A stretch of 16,719 bases of DNA from an uncultured Odoribacter sp. (GCA_934725835.1 CAKVCR010000027.1:1-16719); one strand, 5' to 3'. Counted from the first letter of the stretch, positions 6,801-15,546 are shown. Numbers and translations: made by a program. The notes: generated by a model not told the origin, from the letters alone.

Positions 6801-9800
6801 TTATTATGTGTTTCTGCAATTATTGTAAGAAATAAATTTCATGCGCCTAATTTGGGGGAATCACGAAAGATTATAATTGACATTTTAAAATCTGAAGAAT
6901 TATCAAAGTGGCCGGATAACCTAATATATTATACGGCTACTTATGTTGTCGAAAATGACGACGATGTTCTATGCGAACAACTTTATGAGGCTTTATCAAA
7001 AAATAATTTTGTCGACAAAACTGTTTATGATAATCCTTGGTGTACAATGACTACAAAGATTGCCTTCTTTATTGATTATTGCGCTGATAAACTGCGTGAA
7101 ACCAGTGATCCGCTATATTTTAATCTTTTAACTTTGCTTAAGAAGGATTTGAGCGGTAGTGAACTTGTGGAATTTTCGTCTTATTCAGTTAACAAAGTGT
7201 TTTTATTAAATAAAATATGCAAGTACTTTATTGAGAACAAGAACCAAATCGAAGCGGTGGCGTTATTAGAAAATAGTGGAATATGGAAGAATTTAACATT
7301 TCAAGAAGGTGAATTGTTAAATGCCGTGAAAATGTTGTATTTAAGCAATGATGAACTTACAGAAAATAACGAAAAACTGTTTAAGACGGAAGCGGACATA
7401 AATAGATTCAAAAGAGATTTGGCTGACATTATAAAGGAATATCCGTCACAAGCTGCATTGCATAAATTTGACAGTGTTTGCTTGGATAATGCGCATAAGT
7501 TAAGGATTTATTCTGTTGTATATGGAATATTTGGTAATGAGCATTTATATGAAACATGTAAATATGGTTTTGATGCATTAATGACGCAGGGTGTTGAGTT
7601 TGAATATATGGCATTTTTAAAAAAATGTTATGTTTCACAGTTGTTTTATAATTCGACTTATGAATATTTTTATAAGCTGTGGAGATATTTTAGATTATTG
7701 GTTATTGCATGTTGGGAAAACACGCTGTTACAGAGTGATGAAGATATATTAGCTATAATGAATAAGTATCATCATCGCGAGATGGCAATGCGTCTTGGAT
7801 ATGATCGTTTTAAAAGTGCACTTTGCGAACTGGCTCAGGATACCAGCGTTTCTCAGTCTACCCAAAAAAAGATTTTGTATTGTCTATTGACAGAAAATTT
7901 CGATCTGATTTGCAGCAAGGAACATGAATCTGAATCGTCGCTGAACGATACCACGAAGAATTTAGTTGGTGTTTTATCCTCTTTCCTTGATTTCCGCGAT
8001 ATTAATTTGGGTTTATTTAATAATTTTTATTATGAATTAAGCAATGCTAAAGTTGATAGGGTATATACTTTGACAAAAAATTTGTCGAAATCATTTTCAA
8101 AAATGCTTGAAATTATTATCAATGATGGAGATGCTGACACAGATATACAGATCGTTAAAAAGTATATGGATAATACTTCGACAGCTTGTGTTAGAAATAT
8201 CATTGCTTTAGATGATGAAATGTATAAACAAAAAGAGGAGCTATATATTTCAATATTAGGTGCAAGGCAGTTAGCGTTTAAGATATTTGATTATATACGA
8301 GCTTCGCTTGTACGTGGGCAGTTGAAGTTTAGTACTAAACGATATAAAGTGCTGGCAGAATACTTGGAATCATTAGGGTACGAATCTGCAAAAGCTCAGT
8401 ATTATCACATATTGGGTATGGAATATGCACTTAATGAAGATATTGCGAATCTCAGACTAATAGTTTCTATGAATGGGGTATTTGCTGGGATACCGACTGA
8501 GTGGGAGAAAGAAAATGATAACCTGATTCGTTTCTCATATGATGATAAAGGTGACAAGTTCAGACCCGCAAAATCTATTACATATATAGGCGCAGGACAG
8601 AGTAAAAAAGGCAAGTTGTCCTTTGTGGAGGAATTATGTGATTTGTTCGGTTTGGAAACAATTAATATCGAAGAAGATGAAATATTCTATGAGTTAGAAC
8701 GTGAGTATAATGATCCAGAGGCAGATGTTAGGGAAAAAATTATTTCAGGTTTGCGATTATTACAGATTTCTGACAAATATCTCGATGAAAAGAAGAAAAA
8801 AATAGCCCTAGATGTTGGATTATTAATCGCATCAAAAGATTCGTTTGTTTCTGTAGATACTAAATTAAGGGTAATAAAAGATCTTTTTTATAATGGCGAA
8901 TTAAGTGGATTACAAAAACAACCTTTATATGAATCCTTTTTGAGTTTTTACAGGGATTTATCATTAAATCACTGGATTGATGAAGAAACAACAATAGCCG
9001 ATATTGTTATGTCGTCAGGGGACAGTGATGGAGCCGATGAAATAAGAAGTTTGTGTGACAGTATTAAAGAATATGTACCAGGAATATCGTCTGCTGAAGA
9101 ATATCCATCGGAGGATTTATATGAGCAGTTAAAGCTAATTGGCTACATTGGGCAATCGATATATTCTGTTGCTATTGTAAGGGCAGTAGAAAAGAAGAAA
9201 CATCAAATCGAAAATTCAGTTCGATTACAAGTGGTAATAGAAAATGCGTTTGAAAAAGGTCATAGGGTCATCGATGACGGATATGTATATCTATGCATAA
9301 AAAATATTGGTTGTACTTCTATTAATGTTTACGAAGATGCTGAGATAGAGGTTTATTTAAGTACACAAAACGGAGCAAAATATACGCCAATAATGGTTGA
9401 GGTTTCGGGAATTAAAGAACTGAGACCAACGTGGTTAACAGGCTGTAGAGTAAATATTGATAAAGTTGTTGAAACGTTAAATGAAGGTGAATTGTTAGAT
9501 GTTAAAGTACTTATTCATGTGAACGGCAGATTAGTTTGCGCTCAGAACGAACACTTAATAGTAGATAATCCAAATCATCTAAACGAAATGCCAGAACCAG
9601 TTCGTAATGGATATTATGTAAGGCTAGCAGTGGGAGATAATGAAGAGGATCATAAATTATACGGAAGAAATGATGAAAAAGAAGATATTAAATATGCCAT
9701 AAGCACAGGTAAAGCAGTTATTTTTGGACCTTCACGTATTGGAAAATCTTCTTTAGTAAATTGGATTAGACATTCTTATGCAAGAGAAAAAGGAAATGTT

Positions 9801-12095
9801 ATTTCTATTCTTATGGGAGGTGAAGAAGGGGACGGAAAAGAAAATGATTATGTGAAAAATATAAATGATAAATCACCTCTTCTTTATGATAATAATAGTG
9901 CCATTACAGAATACCTACTAGTTGATACGTTTGTAGATGGATTGCGCTCTAAAAGTATAAGAAATCCTAAGCAAAGAAGAGCAAGTTTTCCAGAAGAAGT
10001 ACTTCAAGACAATTGTAATGTATTATCAGAAGTCATTTCAATACTTGTTGATAAACAACGCTCAATAGTGGATCGTTATTATGATGTGGATTACGTTTTA
10101 CAAGAGGCTGGTTATGAAGTGTGGTTGCTTTTTGATGAATTTCAACAGGTTGTAGAAAAATGGCAATTTGTCGAGGATAAAGAACCAACTGAATTTATTG
10201 AGGTATGTAATTGTATAAATGAAAGGGCAATATCTAATATCAAATTTGTATTTTGCGGTTCAGATGAACTTCTCAGACAAATGGTTTTGGCAAAAAGTAC
10301 ATCGGTCTGGAGAAAGAAGATTTTTGGCGCAGCAACCGGAGTACGTATTGGACATATTAAGCCTGTGAAAGAAGGAGAGACGGACGAGTTTTTTAAGATG
10401 TTAGTCGAAGATTCTGCAGTACAGCGACCAGGTTTAAAGTATTCACCTGAAGCAATAGATACGATAAATATTTATAGCGATCGTGTACCATTATATGCTA
10501 AAGAAATATGCAACACTGTCCTTGAGGAGATAAAAAGATTATGTTTGATGGGGAAATTTGGTAGAACATATATTTATTCATATGATATTTCGGTAGCTAC
10601 TCAGAATCTAATGGATCTCCAAAATTATGCCCTTTCCCATTCTTTAGATGAGGAACATAAAGCTAGAATAGCTCAAATCTACGATGCCGTTACCAAAGGT
10701 TTGGAAGAGAATACAGATAAACAATACTTGTGGTTTATGGCAAAATGGTTTATGGAGAATCCAACAAAAGAGGTTTTTGATTTCAAAAAGTATTTGGACA
10801 AAATGGGATATCAGTTAATAGAGGGCGATACTGGTATTCGTGATCGATTAGAAATAGCATGTGTTCGAGGAATTATAAGTGGAAACGAGGAACAAGGATA
10901 TGCTTTTTCTACGCCATTTTATTATAGTGCCTTTTGTGGAACAGTGCAGAATCTACGATTAAATAACATTTTTATTCAAGAAGATTCGGATGTAGATGGA
11001 AGTCTTTTAGAAGAAAAAATATCATGGCTTGAAGAAGTCATGGCTATTGTTAATGCACAACCCAAAGTTGATGAACATGATATAGGAAAGATTATAAATG
11101 CTTGTCAAAATAAAGATGAACTTAAAGCTGAAATAAAAGAATTGTATGGAAAAGGGAAAGAATATCATATTGGTCAGGGTAGTACATTTATTGAAGAAAA
11201 TTCCGGGACAAGTATTGGAACTCAGAATATAGTTCAAGTAAATGTCCAGAGTATTACAAACACACTTAATGGTATTTTGACTTCGCAAGGTGATTCAACA
11301 GCACGTTTGAGTGGGATTCAAGGTTTGCCACGTCTAGTGGATTATATTCCTCAAATAGAAGGTGAACAGGGAAATAGTGATATATCAGATGCTCAAATTT
11401 CTGGTGCTATGGATTTCTATGTTGCAGACATGGAAGAAAGCATTGAATCATCTTTTAAAGAAAACGAAGAGAAAATGATAGAGTGCTGGAGCGTTTTGGG
11501 ATTTGATAGTAAGGAAGCTCTTGATGAATTTATTAGTGATTATGGAATATCACAATGCTTTTTTGATTCACTACAGTTTGCATATCAGCTAGATTGTCTA
11601 TTTACGGAAGGATCTATAGGGGAAAAAGCATCGCAGATTGATTATAGTCCAGTTACTATTATGTATTGTAAACTGATTGAAAGCTTATTGAAAGAGTATC
11701 ATGTGCTTGCATATAGCGATTCATTGTCTTCGGTGGAGTCTGATTTAAGTTACAGAAAGAATGGGAGACGTTGTAAGTATATGTGGGGAGATATAAAGAA
11801 ACTCACTCAATATCAGAAACAGAAACTAACAATCGGTTCATTTGTTTTTCCGATAGTTAATGATGATGAATCAGAACAACATATAGTTGATTTGGCTACA
11901 AATACTCCTGGGAAAAAGGCGGATTGGCATGCACATGCTGATTTTATTAAAGCCATTAAAGATATTAGGAATCCTTCTGCTCATGGTAATAAGAATCATA
12001 GAATCACATTAGAACAGCTTGAAAATGTACGTAGAATACTAATTCAAGAGGAAGGTCTCAAGAGATTAATTACCATTGTTAAAGAAAAAATTTAA
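3885..12095 (+). CDS. Giant 2736-aa protein: cold-shock-like, LOTUS-like repeats, solenoid, STAND-type NTPase and HEPN
   Basis: The start has an ideal GGAGGTGAG 4-12 bases upstream. Residues 1-65 look like a cold-shock/OB domain (KGTVFSVV, YGTIKAG, KYYY, GLWVDFDV, EKAINIKAI). Residues 86-155 and 180-251 are two copies of a LOTUS/OST-HTH-like unit. About 270 to 1700 is helix-rich without clear motifs, probably a TPR/HEAT-type solenoid. About 1775-1895 is beta-rich. The NTPase follows: YGRND (1926-1930), Walker A GPSRIGKS (1948-1955, Lys1954), Walker B VWLLFDEF (2079-2086, Asp2084, Glu2085), a sensor-1-like KFVFCGSDE (2120-2128) and RVPLYAKEI (from 2200), then a winged-helix-like part. Residues 2427-2460 are a Gly/Thr/Gln-rich linker. 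About 2585-2736 is HEPN-like with RNPSAH (Arg2695, His2700), the R-x4-6-H ribonuclease motif. No signal peptide or membrane helix is seen, so it is cytoplasmic. An NTP-switched RNase for phage defence is inferred; the NTPase call is firmest. Confidence 0.85.
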   Translation: MKGTVFSVVKNNLGIYGTIKAGNKKYYYNTNGVTKGLYVRKGLWVDFDVIVQADGREKAINIKAIESRPSGVANELSALQRCDLAVAITETMGNDQFIAAATIPYILNRVGISDFREYSESIELFIVANFSEEFVFVKNFEYEGKLYPGIVAKKEWISTMQLRDENIFDKKELTDEDIKSVSKQILEVCDQDGFLLGSAFPALLRNNGISNYKNYAESIESFIAKYFGDFFAVLKNIEKNGKKYPTVIIKKESKGNFAQKEVVESADLEDGSISEIEIGNEEIIDCALLDELYNEKKYYEFLQNIQVSGLSLDNIPEEYIEKAICSALNLLDIDSNESVLNLFQRELFFSRTGKDFIYKWKKTSGYKNTILVNCEKSSVVDVSIPEDVGLITKLINNACADTKVNNSFVSVASRFEACMDSLFFPLYMIRLCAPISQKKLEKTIGEFCAFIKNTRTSTMSQRVNFLNMISMLEKSLSVIIGKTEEPLSKNTCTNILSVYFDLNYQDRLPEVISIICKDGDDSIMTISDFLTNYEIWNKKQYADLFEKGISLRIIEKMCAYIWHQCRNQINLTDVVINMLAQVLVNSNQSVIDEIIRLHITQEYTQKEKIEMLINSFHYVIEKINMDDAWFALASYIESNVIDNISKDEDKLDLQSVRDIRNWRNIADLFLIEKIKEIGEINITNENEYLKLFQLFEGNTEKYRLLQKKYNDWYGQIHDWYSNASYSEIEGYLNDVYSKKVDYTFVFIYEFAKENDIQVANHFALKYVEALLRMKKFDKVIRFVNNIETLTNEEKRDVISQTVFNNFNEYGISEEAFLIFTEEFTISDAIISFEKNLLPNRFSQIIALIILYAKNGELLKSAYLYALYHDHAETGYTRLYSQYRSNFGRHISKLHDHYDVIIKAFNSLPYDDFVDFLEWSSLIIVPNFSEYSPRRDSFSFFIDEILKEPNDVSVWKRFIAHLYSHRDIESNKWLLCVSAIIVRNKFHAPNLGESRKIIIDILKSEELSKWPDNLIYYTATYVVENDDDVLCEQLYEALSKNNFVDKTVYDNPWCTMTTKIAFFIDYCADKLRETSDPLYFNLLTLLKKDLSGSELVEFSSYSVNKVFLLNKICKYFIENKNQIEAVALLENSGIWKNLTFQEGELLNAVKMLYLSNDELTENNEKLFKTEADINRFKRDLADIIKEYPSQAALHKFDSVCLDNAHKLRIYSVVYGIFGNEHLYETCKYGFDALMTQGVEFEYMAFLKKCYVSQLFYNSTYEYFYKLWRYFRLLVIACWENTLLQSDEDILAIMNKYHHREMAMRLGYDRFKSALCELAQDTSVSQSTQKKILYCLLTENFDLICSKEHESESSLNDTTKNLVGVLSSFLDFRDINLGLFNNFYYELSNAKVDRVYTLTKNLSKSFSKMLEIIINDGDADTDIQIVKKYMDNTSTACVRNIIALDDEMYKQKEELYISILGARQLAFKIFDYIRASLVRGQLKFSTKRYKVLAEYLESLGYESAKAQYYHILGMEYALNEDIANLRLIVSMNGVFAGIPTEWEKENDNLIRFSYDDKGDKFRPAKSITYIGAGQSKKGKLSFVEELCDLFGLETINIEEDEIFYELEREYNDPEADVREKIISGLRLLQISDKYLDEKKKKIALDVGLLIASKDSFVSVDTKLRVIKDLFYNGELSGLQKQPLYESFLSFYRDLSLNHWIDEETTIADIVMSSGDSDGADEIRSLCDSIKEYVPGISSAEEYPSEDLYEQLKLIGYIGQSIYSVAIVRAVEKKKHQIENSVRLQVVIENAFEKGHRVIDDGYVYLCIKNIGCTSINVYEDAEIEVYLSTQNGAKYTPIMVEVSGIKELRPTWLTGCRVNIDKVVETLNEGELLDVKVLIHVNGRLVCAQNEHLIVDNPNHLNEMPEPVRNGYYVRLAVGDNEEDHKLYGRNDEKEDIKYAISTGKAVIFGPSRIGKSSLVNWIRHSYAREKGNVISILMGGEEGDGKENDYVKNINDKSPLLYDNNSAITEYLLVDTFVDGLRSKSIRNPKQRRASFPEEVLQDNCNVLSEVISILVDKQRSIVDRYYDVDYVLQEAGYEVWLLFDEFQQVVEKWQFVEDKEPTEFIEVCNCINERAISNIKFVFCGSDELLRQMVLAKSTSVWRKKIFGAATGVRIGHIKPVKEGETDEFFKMLVEDSAVQRPGLKYSPEAIDTINIYSDRVPLYAKEICNTVLEEIKRLCLMGKFGRTYIYSYDISVATQNLMDLQNYALSHSLDEEHKARIAQIYDAVTKGLEENTDKQYLWFMAKWFMENPTKEVFDFKKYLDKMGYQLIEGDTGIRDRLEIACVRGIISGNEEQGYAFSTPFYYSAFCGTVQNLRLNNIFIQEDSDVDGSLLEEKISWLEEVMAIVNAQPKVDEHDIGKIINACQNKDELKAEIKELYGKGKEYHIGQGSTFIEENSGTSIGTQNIVQVNVQSITNTLNGILTSQGDSTARLSGIQGLPRLVDYIPQIEGEQGNSDISDAQISGAMDFYVADMEESIESSFKENEEKMIECWSVLGFDSKEALDEFISDYGISQCFFDSLQFAYQLDCLFTEGSIGEKASQIDYSPVTIMYCKLIESLLKEYHVLAYSDSLSSVESDLSYRKNGRRCKYMWGDIKKLTQYQKQKLTIGSFVFPIVNDDESEQHIVDLATNTPGKKADWHAHADFIKAIKDIRNPSAHGNKNHRITLEQLENVRRILIQEEGLKRLITIVKEKI
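4140..4349 (+). repeat. LOTUS/OST-HTH-like protein repeat, copy 1 (residues 86-155 of the giant protein)
   Basis: This copy carries F-AAATIPYILNRVGISDFR, then EYSESIELFI, then FVFVKNFEYEGKLYPGIVAKKE. It aligns almost without gaps to copy 2 at 4422-4637. The pattern of a hydrophobic helix, GI-x-(F/Y)-(R/K)-x-Y, a helix ending in LFI/SFI and a final beta hairpin resembles bacterial LOTUS/OST-HTH domains, which bind RNA. The fold assignment is by eye. Confidence 0.6.
4422..4637 (+). repeat. LOTUS/OST-HTH-like protein repeat, copy 2 (residues 180-251 of the giant protein)
   Basis: This copy carries FLLGSAFPALLRNNGISNYK, then NYAESIESFI, then FAVLKNIEKNGKKYPTVIIKKE. Many positions are identical to copy 1, including GIS, Y-ESIE-FI, KN, G-K-YP and the final KKE. 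The amino acid repeat is clear, while the DNA has diverged, so the duplication is old. Confidence 0.6.
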
Positions 12096-12107
12096 AAGAT
12101 ATACGAC

Positions 12108-12134
12108 GTTAGGGGTACAACGAAGGCTCCTAAC
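12108..12134 (+). other. Intercistronic RNA hairpin between the giant gene and the WYL gene
   Basis: GTTAGGGG (12108-12115) pairs with CTCCTAAC (12127-12134), eight pairs with one G-T wobble and an 11-base loop. No T-run follows, so it should not stop transcription efficiently. It could act as an mRNA processing or stability element that sets different levels for the two proteins. An alternative pairing of GTACAAC with the downstream GTTGTGC is possible. Confidence 0.4.
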
Positions 12135-12160
12135 ATTGTTGTGCTTAAGGTGGTGAAAAA

Positions 12161-14866
12161 ATGGCTACACATAAAGAACTAATAACAGCCGGAAAATTTG
12201 ATGAAAAATTTAAGAGAGCTCTGTTAGACTATTATGGTTATGGGTTTAAAAGAGAAGAAGATTTTGCCCAGTCGCAATCAAAAAAGACAATTCGAGATGA
12301 TTGGGAACGCTTAAACCGAGTTATATCTGATTATATGGAATGGTCTGATTGGGATGAACGTAAGAGTGTTATGTTTGCAAGTGTGGACTCTCAATCTATG
12401 GAAGGGAATCCTTTTCATAAAGTTTATCGTTTTTGTAAATATAAGCCACTTCTTTATCCAGCATATTTTTTGCATACAATGGCTGCACTAAGTAATAAGA
12501 TAGATTTACGTGATGGTGTAGAATCTTTAGAGCTAGATGATGATCAACGTATACATCTAGAAGATGTATTAGAAAGCAATGAGCGATTAAAAACCTCGGA
12601 TCTGATTTGCTTTTATACGGAAGCTTTGGTGGCTTCAGAAGGTGATGATAGGAATAAAACACCTAATAATCGTCTTGATGATATGCTGTTTATGGGGTTG
12701 GTAGATTGTGAACAGTATAAACCAAAAGGTGATCGACGTTGGAGCTTGCCAGAATTGAATATGTGTAAAATCTTAGATGAGGGCGCGAAGATTGATGATG
12801 AGTTTGAAATTCATTTATGCTCTGCATTGGATTTTTTCTCTAAATATTTCATATTTGGCGAAATGGGCATATTTTTGAAGGGACGCATATCAAATAATGA
12901 TATTAGTCCATTTAGATTCAAACATGAGTATTTTATGCAATCGCTTAATGATTTCAATATTGTGGATATTTTGTATGCAATAGAAAGAAAAAAGTGGTGC
13001 AAAATCAAATACAGACATGGCACAGCAGGATTAGAAGCAGAGATACTATGCTTTCCTTTAGAGATAAGGATTAGCAGTATGCAGGGCAGAGAGTTTTTGA
13101 TGTATTACGAACCTTTTCACCGGAGTTATACATCACTTCGTATCGAATTTATAGAATCAATTGAACTGTTCGAAGATGCTAATGTAAAGCAGATTTTGAT
13201 TCAAAAGGGATACCATAAGTCATTTGAAACAGTAGAGGCAGATATTAAAAATTCTACAGAAGGTCTAAAGTATTTGTGGGGGGTATCTACTTCAAAGGAC
13301 CAGGAAAATAATGCTGTTCAGCCTATTGTGGCACAAAATATTTCATTACAACTTTTGTGTGATGAAAACACAGATTATTATATTATAAATCGTCTTAATA
13401 GAGAGCGAAGGTCAGGAATAGTAACCAACGAAATAGGTGCAGACTTATATACATATTCTGTTGATGTATCAGATTCCGTTGAAATGCGGCCATGGTTGAG
13501 AAGTTTTTACTCTAGAATAATTTCATGCGATGGGATGGATTCGGACAGTTTTTCCTTAGAAACTGATGTGGAAAAAATTGTTGGCCTTCTTCTGGATAAT
13601 AAATTGGAACCGGCAGAGAGAGATAGTAAAAAAACTAAATTCTCTGCCTGGAGTATTCCGGAAACGGTTGCTCCGTTGCTAAAAAATGGAGAAAAAGCAA
13701 AAGAACATGATTTATTATTTAATGAGATATTTAGTATATATTATAGTATTATGGCAGATGTTTTCATCCAGATATGCTCAGGAGCTGATGACGTGGTCTA
13801 TTCGGATAAAGATATAGATGACGCCATAGAAAATGCATTTAACAACTATTATTTACATATAGGTGAAGATACAGAGGATATTCTACCGGAAGAGATAAAA
13901 GAGTTGTTAAAGTTCGGAGCCTTTTTAAAAGAAACAGAAAAAATCATTCCAGGAGAATATGATCTCGTTAAAAATTCATCAGGTGGATATAATAAAAAGC
14001 AAAAGACGGAGAAAGTGTATGCTCCAAAGTACAAATGTGCTCCCGATTTGAACATGTATAAGGATATTGTGCCGCTATCAATAATGGAGATTCGATGGTT
14101 AAAAACAATTATTAACTGTGGCGATGGACGAATCAATCAGTTTATGTCAGAAGAAGAAATAAAGGTGATTGCTGACTTGTTAAATACATACTATCCGACG
14201 CTGACTTCATTACCTATCGACAAGATTGTATATTATGATAGATTTTGTTTTAATGGGAAAAATATCGAGCGTGAGGCCTACGTTTTAAATACGATAATTA
14301 GCAGTATTTATAATCACAGCACAATCCAAATTAAATATCATACAATGAGGAAACGTGTGAAGTACGGAGAATTCAAGCCTATTATCATAGAATTTTCCAA
14401 GCGTAACAATAGGTTTCAAGGTTTCTTTCAAGAGTGTAATAGCGATAAAATATACACTATGAATATTTCCAGAATTGAAAATGCAGTAGAAACGGGAAAT
14501 GCATTTGATTATGAGGAAGCAGAGCAAGCTTATAACTGTTTCAGGAATGAAGATATAATGTCTGTTGAATTGGAATTCTATGATACTAGAAATATAGCAG
14601 ACAGGATATTGACTGAGTTTTCACCGTGGAAAAAGAAATGTATATATGATTCAAAGACCCATCTGTTTAGGCTTACGATTTATTATCAGAAAAAGGATGA
14701 AATGGATCTGGTTATCCGTCTATTGGGATACGGTGGGAATTTGCGATTTGTTGATAAAGAGCATTCAATATACAAGGAGATCCAGTTGCGTATGTATCGT
14801 CAAATGGAACTTATACGTGATCAAAGAAATAAGAATAAAAAAGAACAAGGTGATGATAATCGATGA
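12161..14866 (+). CDS. Tandem WYL-WCX domain protein (901 aa)
   Basis: The protein is two WYL regulator modules in one chain. The first half starts with helical, winged-helix-like segments (residues 40-110 and 140-200). These are followed by a WYL domain at about 265-337 (WCKIKYRHG, CFPLEIRIS, REFLMYYEPFHRSYTSLRIE, FIESIEL) and a WCX-like part at about 392-455 containing EMRPWLRSF. The second half has another WYL domain at about 705-775 (IQIKYHT, ISRIENA) and a WCX domain at about 800-880 (VELEFYDTRNIADRIL, FSPWKK, VIRLLGYGGN, EIQLRMYRQ). By family knowledge WYL domains sense ligands or nucleic acids; PafBC responds to DNA damage and CapW controls CBASS. The gene has AAGGTGG at 12147-12153, starts 65 bases after the giant gene and overlaps the HD gene. 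It is likely the sensor-regulator partner of the NTPase. Confidence 0.8.
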   Translation: MATHKELITAGKFDEKFKRALLDYYGYGFKREEDFAQSQSKKTIRDDWERLNRVISDYMEWSDWDERKSVMFASVDSQSMEGNPFHKVYRFCKYKPLLYPAYFLHTMAALSNKIDLRDGVESLELDDDQRIHLEDVLESNERLKTSDLICFYTEALVASEGDDRNKTPNNRLDDMLFMGLVDCEQYKPKGDRRWSLPELNMCKILDEGAKIDDEFEIHLCSALDFFSKYFIFGEMGIFLKGRISNNDISPFRFKHEYFMQSLNDFNIVDILYAIERKKWCKIKYRHGTAGLEAEILCFPLEIRISSMQGREFLMYYEPFHRSYTSLRIEFIESIELFEDANVKQILIQKGYHKSFETVEADIKNSTEGLKYLWGVSTSKDQENNAVQPIVAQNISLQLLCDENTDYYIINRLNRERRSGIVTNEIGADLYTYSVDVSDSVEMRPWLRSFYSRIISCDGMDSDSFSLETDVEKIVGLLLDNKLEPAERDSKKTKFSAWSIPETVAPLLKNGEKAKEHDLLFNEIFSIYYSIMADVFIQICSGADDVVYSDKDIDDAIENAFNNYYLHIGEDTEDILPEEIKELLKFGAFLKETEKIIPGEYDLVKNSSGGYNKKQKTEKVYAPKYKCAPDLNMYKDIVPLSIMEIRWLKTIINCGDGRINQFMSEEEIKVIADLLNTYYPTLTSLPIDKIVYYDRFCFNGKNIEREAYVLNTIISSIYNHSTIQIKYHTMRKRVKYGEFKPIIIEFSKRNNRFQGFFQECNSDKIYTMNISRIENAVETGNAFDYEEAEQAYNCFRNEDIMSVELEFYDTRNIADRILTEFSPWKKKCIYDSKTHLFRLTIYYQKKDEMDLVIRLLGYGGNLRFVDKEHSIYKEIQLRMYRQMELIRDQRNKNKKEQGDDNR

Positions 14867-15546
14867 TAGATAAAATGATGTTTGAAAAAACCTTGATAGA
14901 ACCTGTGAACTTCTGGAGTAACAAATCCAAGGGAGAAGTTAGGGGATTGATAGGTGAACAAGTTTCTATGATGGTCGATTATAATCAGCGAAATCCGCAT
15001 CACTGTTTTGATTTGTTTCAACATTCTTTACATACAGTTGCGAGTCTCTGTGACGATGCTTCCGTTGATTTGCGTATAGCCGCTTTTTTTCATGATATAG
15101 GAAAACCATATGTTGCAAAGGAAAAGGGCGGAAGACTAGTTTTTTATGGTCATGCTTCAAAATCTGCTGAGATTACAAGAAAATTACTCCGTGATTTGGG
15201 ATATGATGCAACGGTTATTGCACGGATGATTTTTTTTATTGAACATCATGATGATTTCATCTCATGGGTTCTTCCCTCAGAATTATATGATCGTAAGAAT
15301 CCGCATATGGTCGAAATCACACCCTATAATGTTATTTCACACATTATGAAAGCAGACATAGATAGTAATATTCTTTTGGATAGCGGTGTTCGTGATCTGT
15401 GGGGTGGTCTGATTGCGTTATGCAAAGCAGATTCAAATGCGCAATCTGAAATTGTTTATAGAGGTGAAATTAAAGTTGATTCACGAGAACACAAATTAAA
15501 GAAGCTGATGGCTATAGAAGAAATTATCAAGAATTATATTGTATAG
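14863..15546 (+). CDS. HD-domain metal-dependent phosphohydrolase (227 aa)
   Basis: Residues 45-170 form an HD domain with the expected metal ligands: His54 in FQHSLHT, the HD doublet His77-Asp78 in FFHDIGKP, His97 in FYGHASKS, His128-His129 in IEHHDD and Asp165 in KADIDS. The layout HDIGKP...GHA..SA is closest to the HD domain of bacterial CCA-adding enzymes. In E. coli that domain has 2',3'-cyclic phosphodiesterase and phosphatase activity. No nucleotidyltransferase domain is present here. The start ATG overlaps the WYL gene's TGA in an ATGA, with AAGGTG 10 bases upstream, so translation is coupled. A second ATG at 14875 is possible but less well placed. The role could be nucleotide signal breakdown, dNTP depletion or RNA end trimming. 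It is the last gene before the terminator. Confidence 0.85.
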   Translation: MIDKMMFEKTLIEPVNFWSNKSKGEVRGLIGEQVSMMVDYNQRNPHHCFDLFQHSLHTVASLCDDASVDLRIAAFFHDIGKPYVAKEKGGRLVFYGHASKSAEITRKLLRDLGYDATVIARMIFFIEHHDDFISWVLPSELYDRKNPHMVEITPYNVISHIMKADIDSNILLDSGVRDLWGGLIALCKADSNAQSEIVYRGEIKVDSREHKLKKLMAIEEIIKNYIV

